From NCBI GenBank assembly GCA_002421645.1, contig DIST01000035.1:1-51015 (forward strand): 51,015 nucleotides of DNA, in the 5' to 3' direction. This DNA is from Flavobacterium sp. UBA6203. GTDB lineage: Bacteria > Bacteroidota > Bacteroidia > Flavobacteriales > Flavobacteriaceae. This document shows, one piece after another, positions 50,783 through 51,015 of the stretch. The notes beneath the pieces were generated by a model. That model had not been told where the DNA came from, did no database searches, and saw only the letters and a list, made by a program, of their open reading frames with translations. The number at the start of each line of letters is the position of its first letter. Within the stretch, counting starts at the first letter, position 1. Both the position numbers and the translations under genes were made by a program.

Positions 50783-51015
50783 ATGAGAGAAAATGACATG
50801 TTAGAAAAAGAAGATATTTTTTCTAAAGTATTGCGTGCAGGAAGAAGAACGTATTTCTTTGATGTAAGAGCTACAAAAGCAGATGATTACTACATTACCA
50901 TTACTGAAAGTAAAAAGTTTACAGAAGAAGATGGTTCATTTCACTTTAAAAAACACAAAATCTATTTGTACAAAGAAGATTTCGCTGCTTTCAGAGAAAT
51001 TTTAGATGAAATGAC
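50783..51015 (+). CDS. DUF3276 PUR-family nucleic-acid-binding protein (partial, cut by window edge)
   Basis: The first 77 residues and two bases of a further codon are present; the gene runs past the right edge. MRENDMLEKEDIFSKVLRAGRRTYFFDVRATKADDYYITITESKK continues into a second strand-rich part with FHFKKHKIYLYKEDF, matching DUF3276, bacterial PUR-alpha-like proteins that bind single-stranded nucleic acid. It lies 70 bases after the ABC transporter on the same strand, a neighbourhood common in Flavobacteria. Confidence 0.88.
   Translation, partial: MRENDMLEKEDIFSKVLRAGRRTYFFDVRATKADDYYITITESKKFTEEDGSFHFKKHKIYLYKEDFAAFREILDEM

Overview
The window is AT-rich bacterial chromosome from the Bacteroidota, most likely a Flavobacterium or a close relative. 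The evidence is: -7 promoter boxes of the form TAnnTTTG a few bases before many start codons; no clear Shine-Dalgarno sequences; a tmRNA encoding the tag GENNYALAA; menaquinone genes; and typical flavobacterial families (DUF4199, DUF3276, CreD with a winged-helix regulator, leucine dehydrogenase). The genus is an inference. I see no prophage, insertion sequence, CRISPR array, rRNA or tRNA. Every gene appears intact except one lipoprotein fragment and the gene cut by the right edge.

Layout. 1-5048 is an unusual low-coding region: a NUDIX hydrolase, a glycosyltransferase and miaE sit among long composite intergenic repeats and heptanucleotide microsatellites. 5049-14103 (minus strand) holds menaquinone genes menC, menA and menB among a TPR protein, UPF0173 hydrolase, YdbS/YdbT-like PH proteins, a small OMP and a four-helix-bundle (IVP-family) gene. 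14269-17006 (plus) holds a C1 peptidase, a PH protein and a serine hydrolase. 17007-22085 holds a LigB/YgiD dioxygenase, an NlpC-like protein, a YheT hydrolase, CvfB and an OprP-like porin. 22177-27511 holds prmA, clpS, an HMA protein, a YeeE/YedE sulfur-transport pair, DUF4199, a lipoprotein, kdsA and an OMP.

27658-30972 is a membrane-protein / winged-helix regulator / Coq4-like / CreD locus with two copies of one operator. 31032-34417 holds a FucP-like sugar transporter with a LacI-type operator, a saccharopine-dehydrogenase-like enzyme and ssrA (tmRNA). 34568-38710 is a two-component system beside a divergent pair of paralogous membrane proteins and two convergent lipoprotein genes. A shared 15-bp box lies upstream of the kinase and of both lipoproteins. 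39039-51015 holds an exported KatG, pepT, a PD40-M28-PDZ peptidase, a YdeI-like protein, the nusB-DUF1573-yajC operon, leucine dehydrogenase, an ABC exporter and the start of a DUF3276 gene.

The most interesting signals are: (1) the box AAGTATnnATACGTA, which ties the two-component system to two surface lipoproteins; (2) the operator ACTTTG-N5-CAAAGT in front of both halves of the CreD/Coq4 locus; (3) composite intergenic repeats whose central hairpin shows compensatory base changes and GNRA-type loops; (4) an 18-copy heptamer repeat immediately upstream of a glycosyltransferase promoter. Functions come from reading the sequence and family knowledge; nothing was searched or computed.
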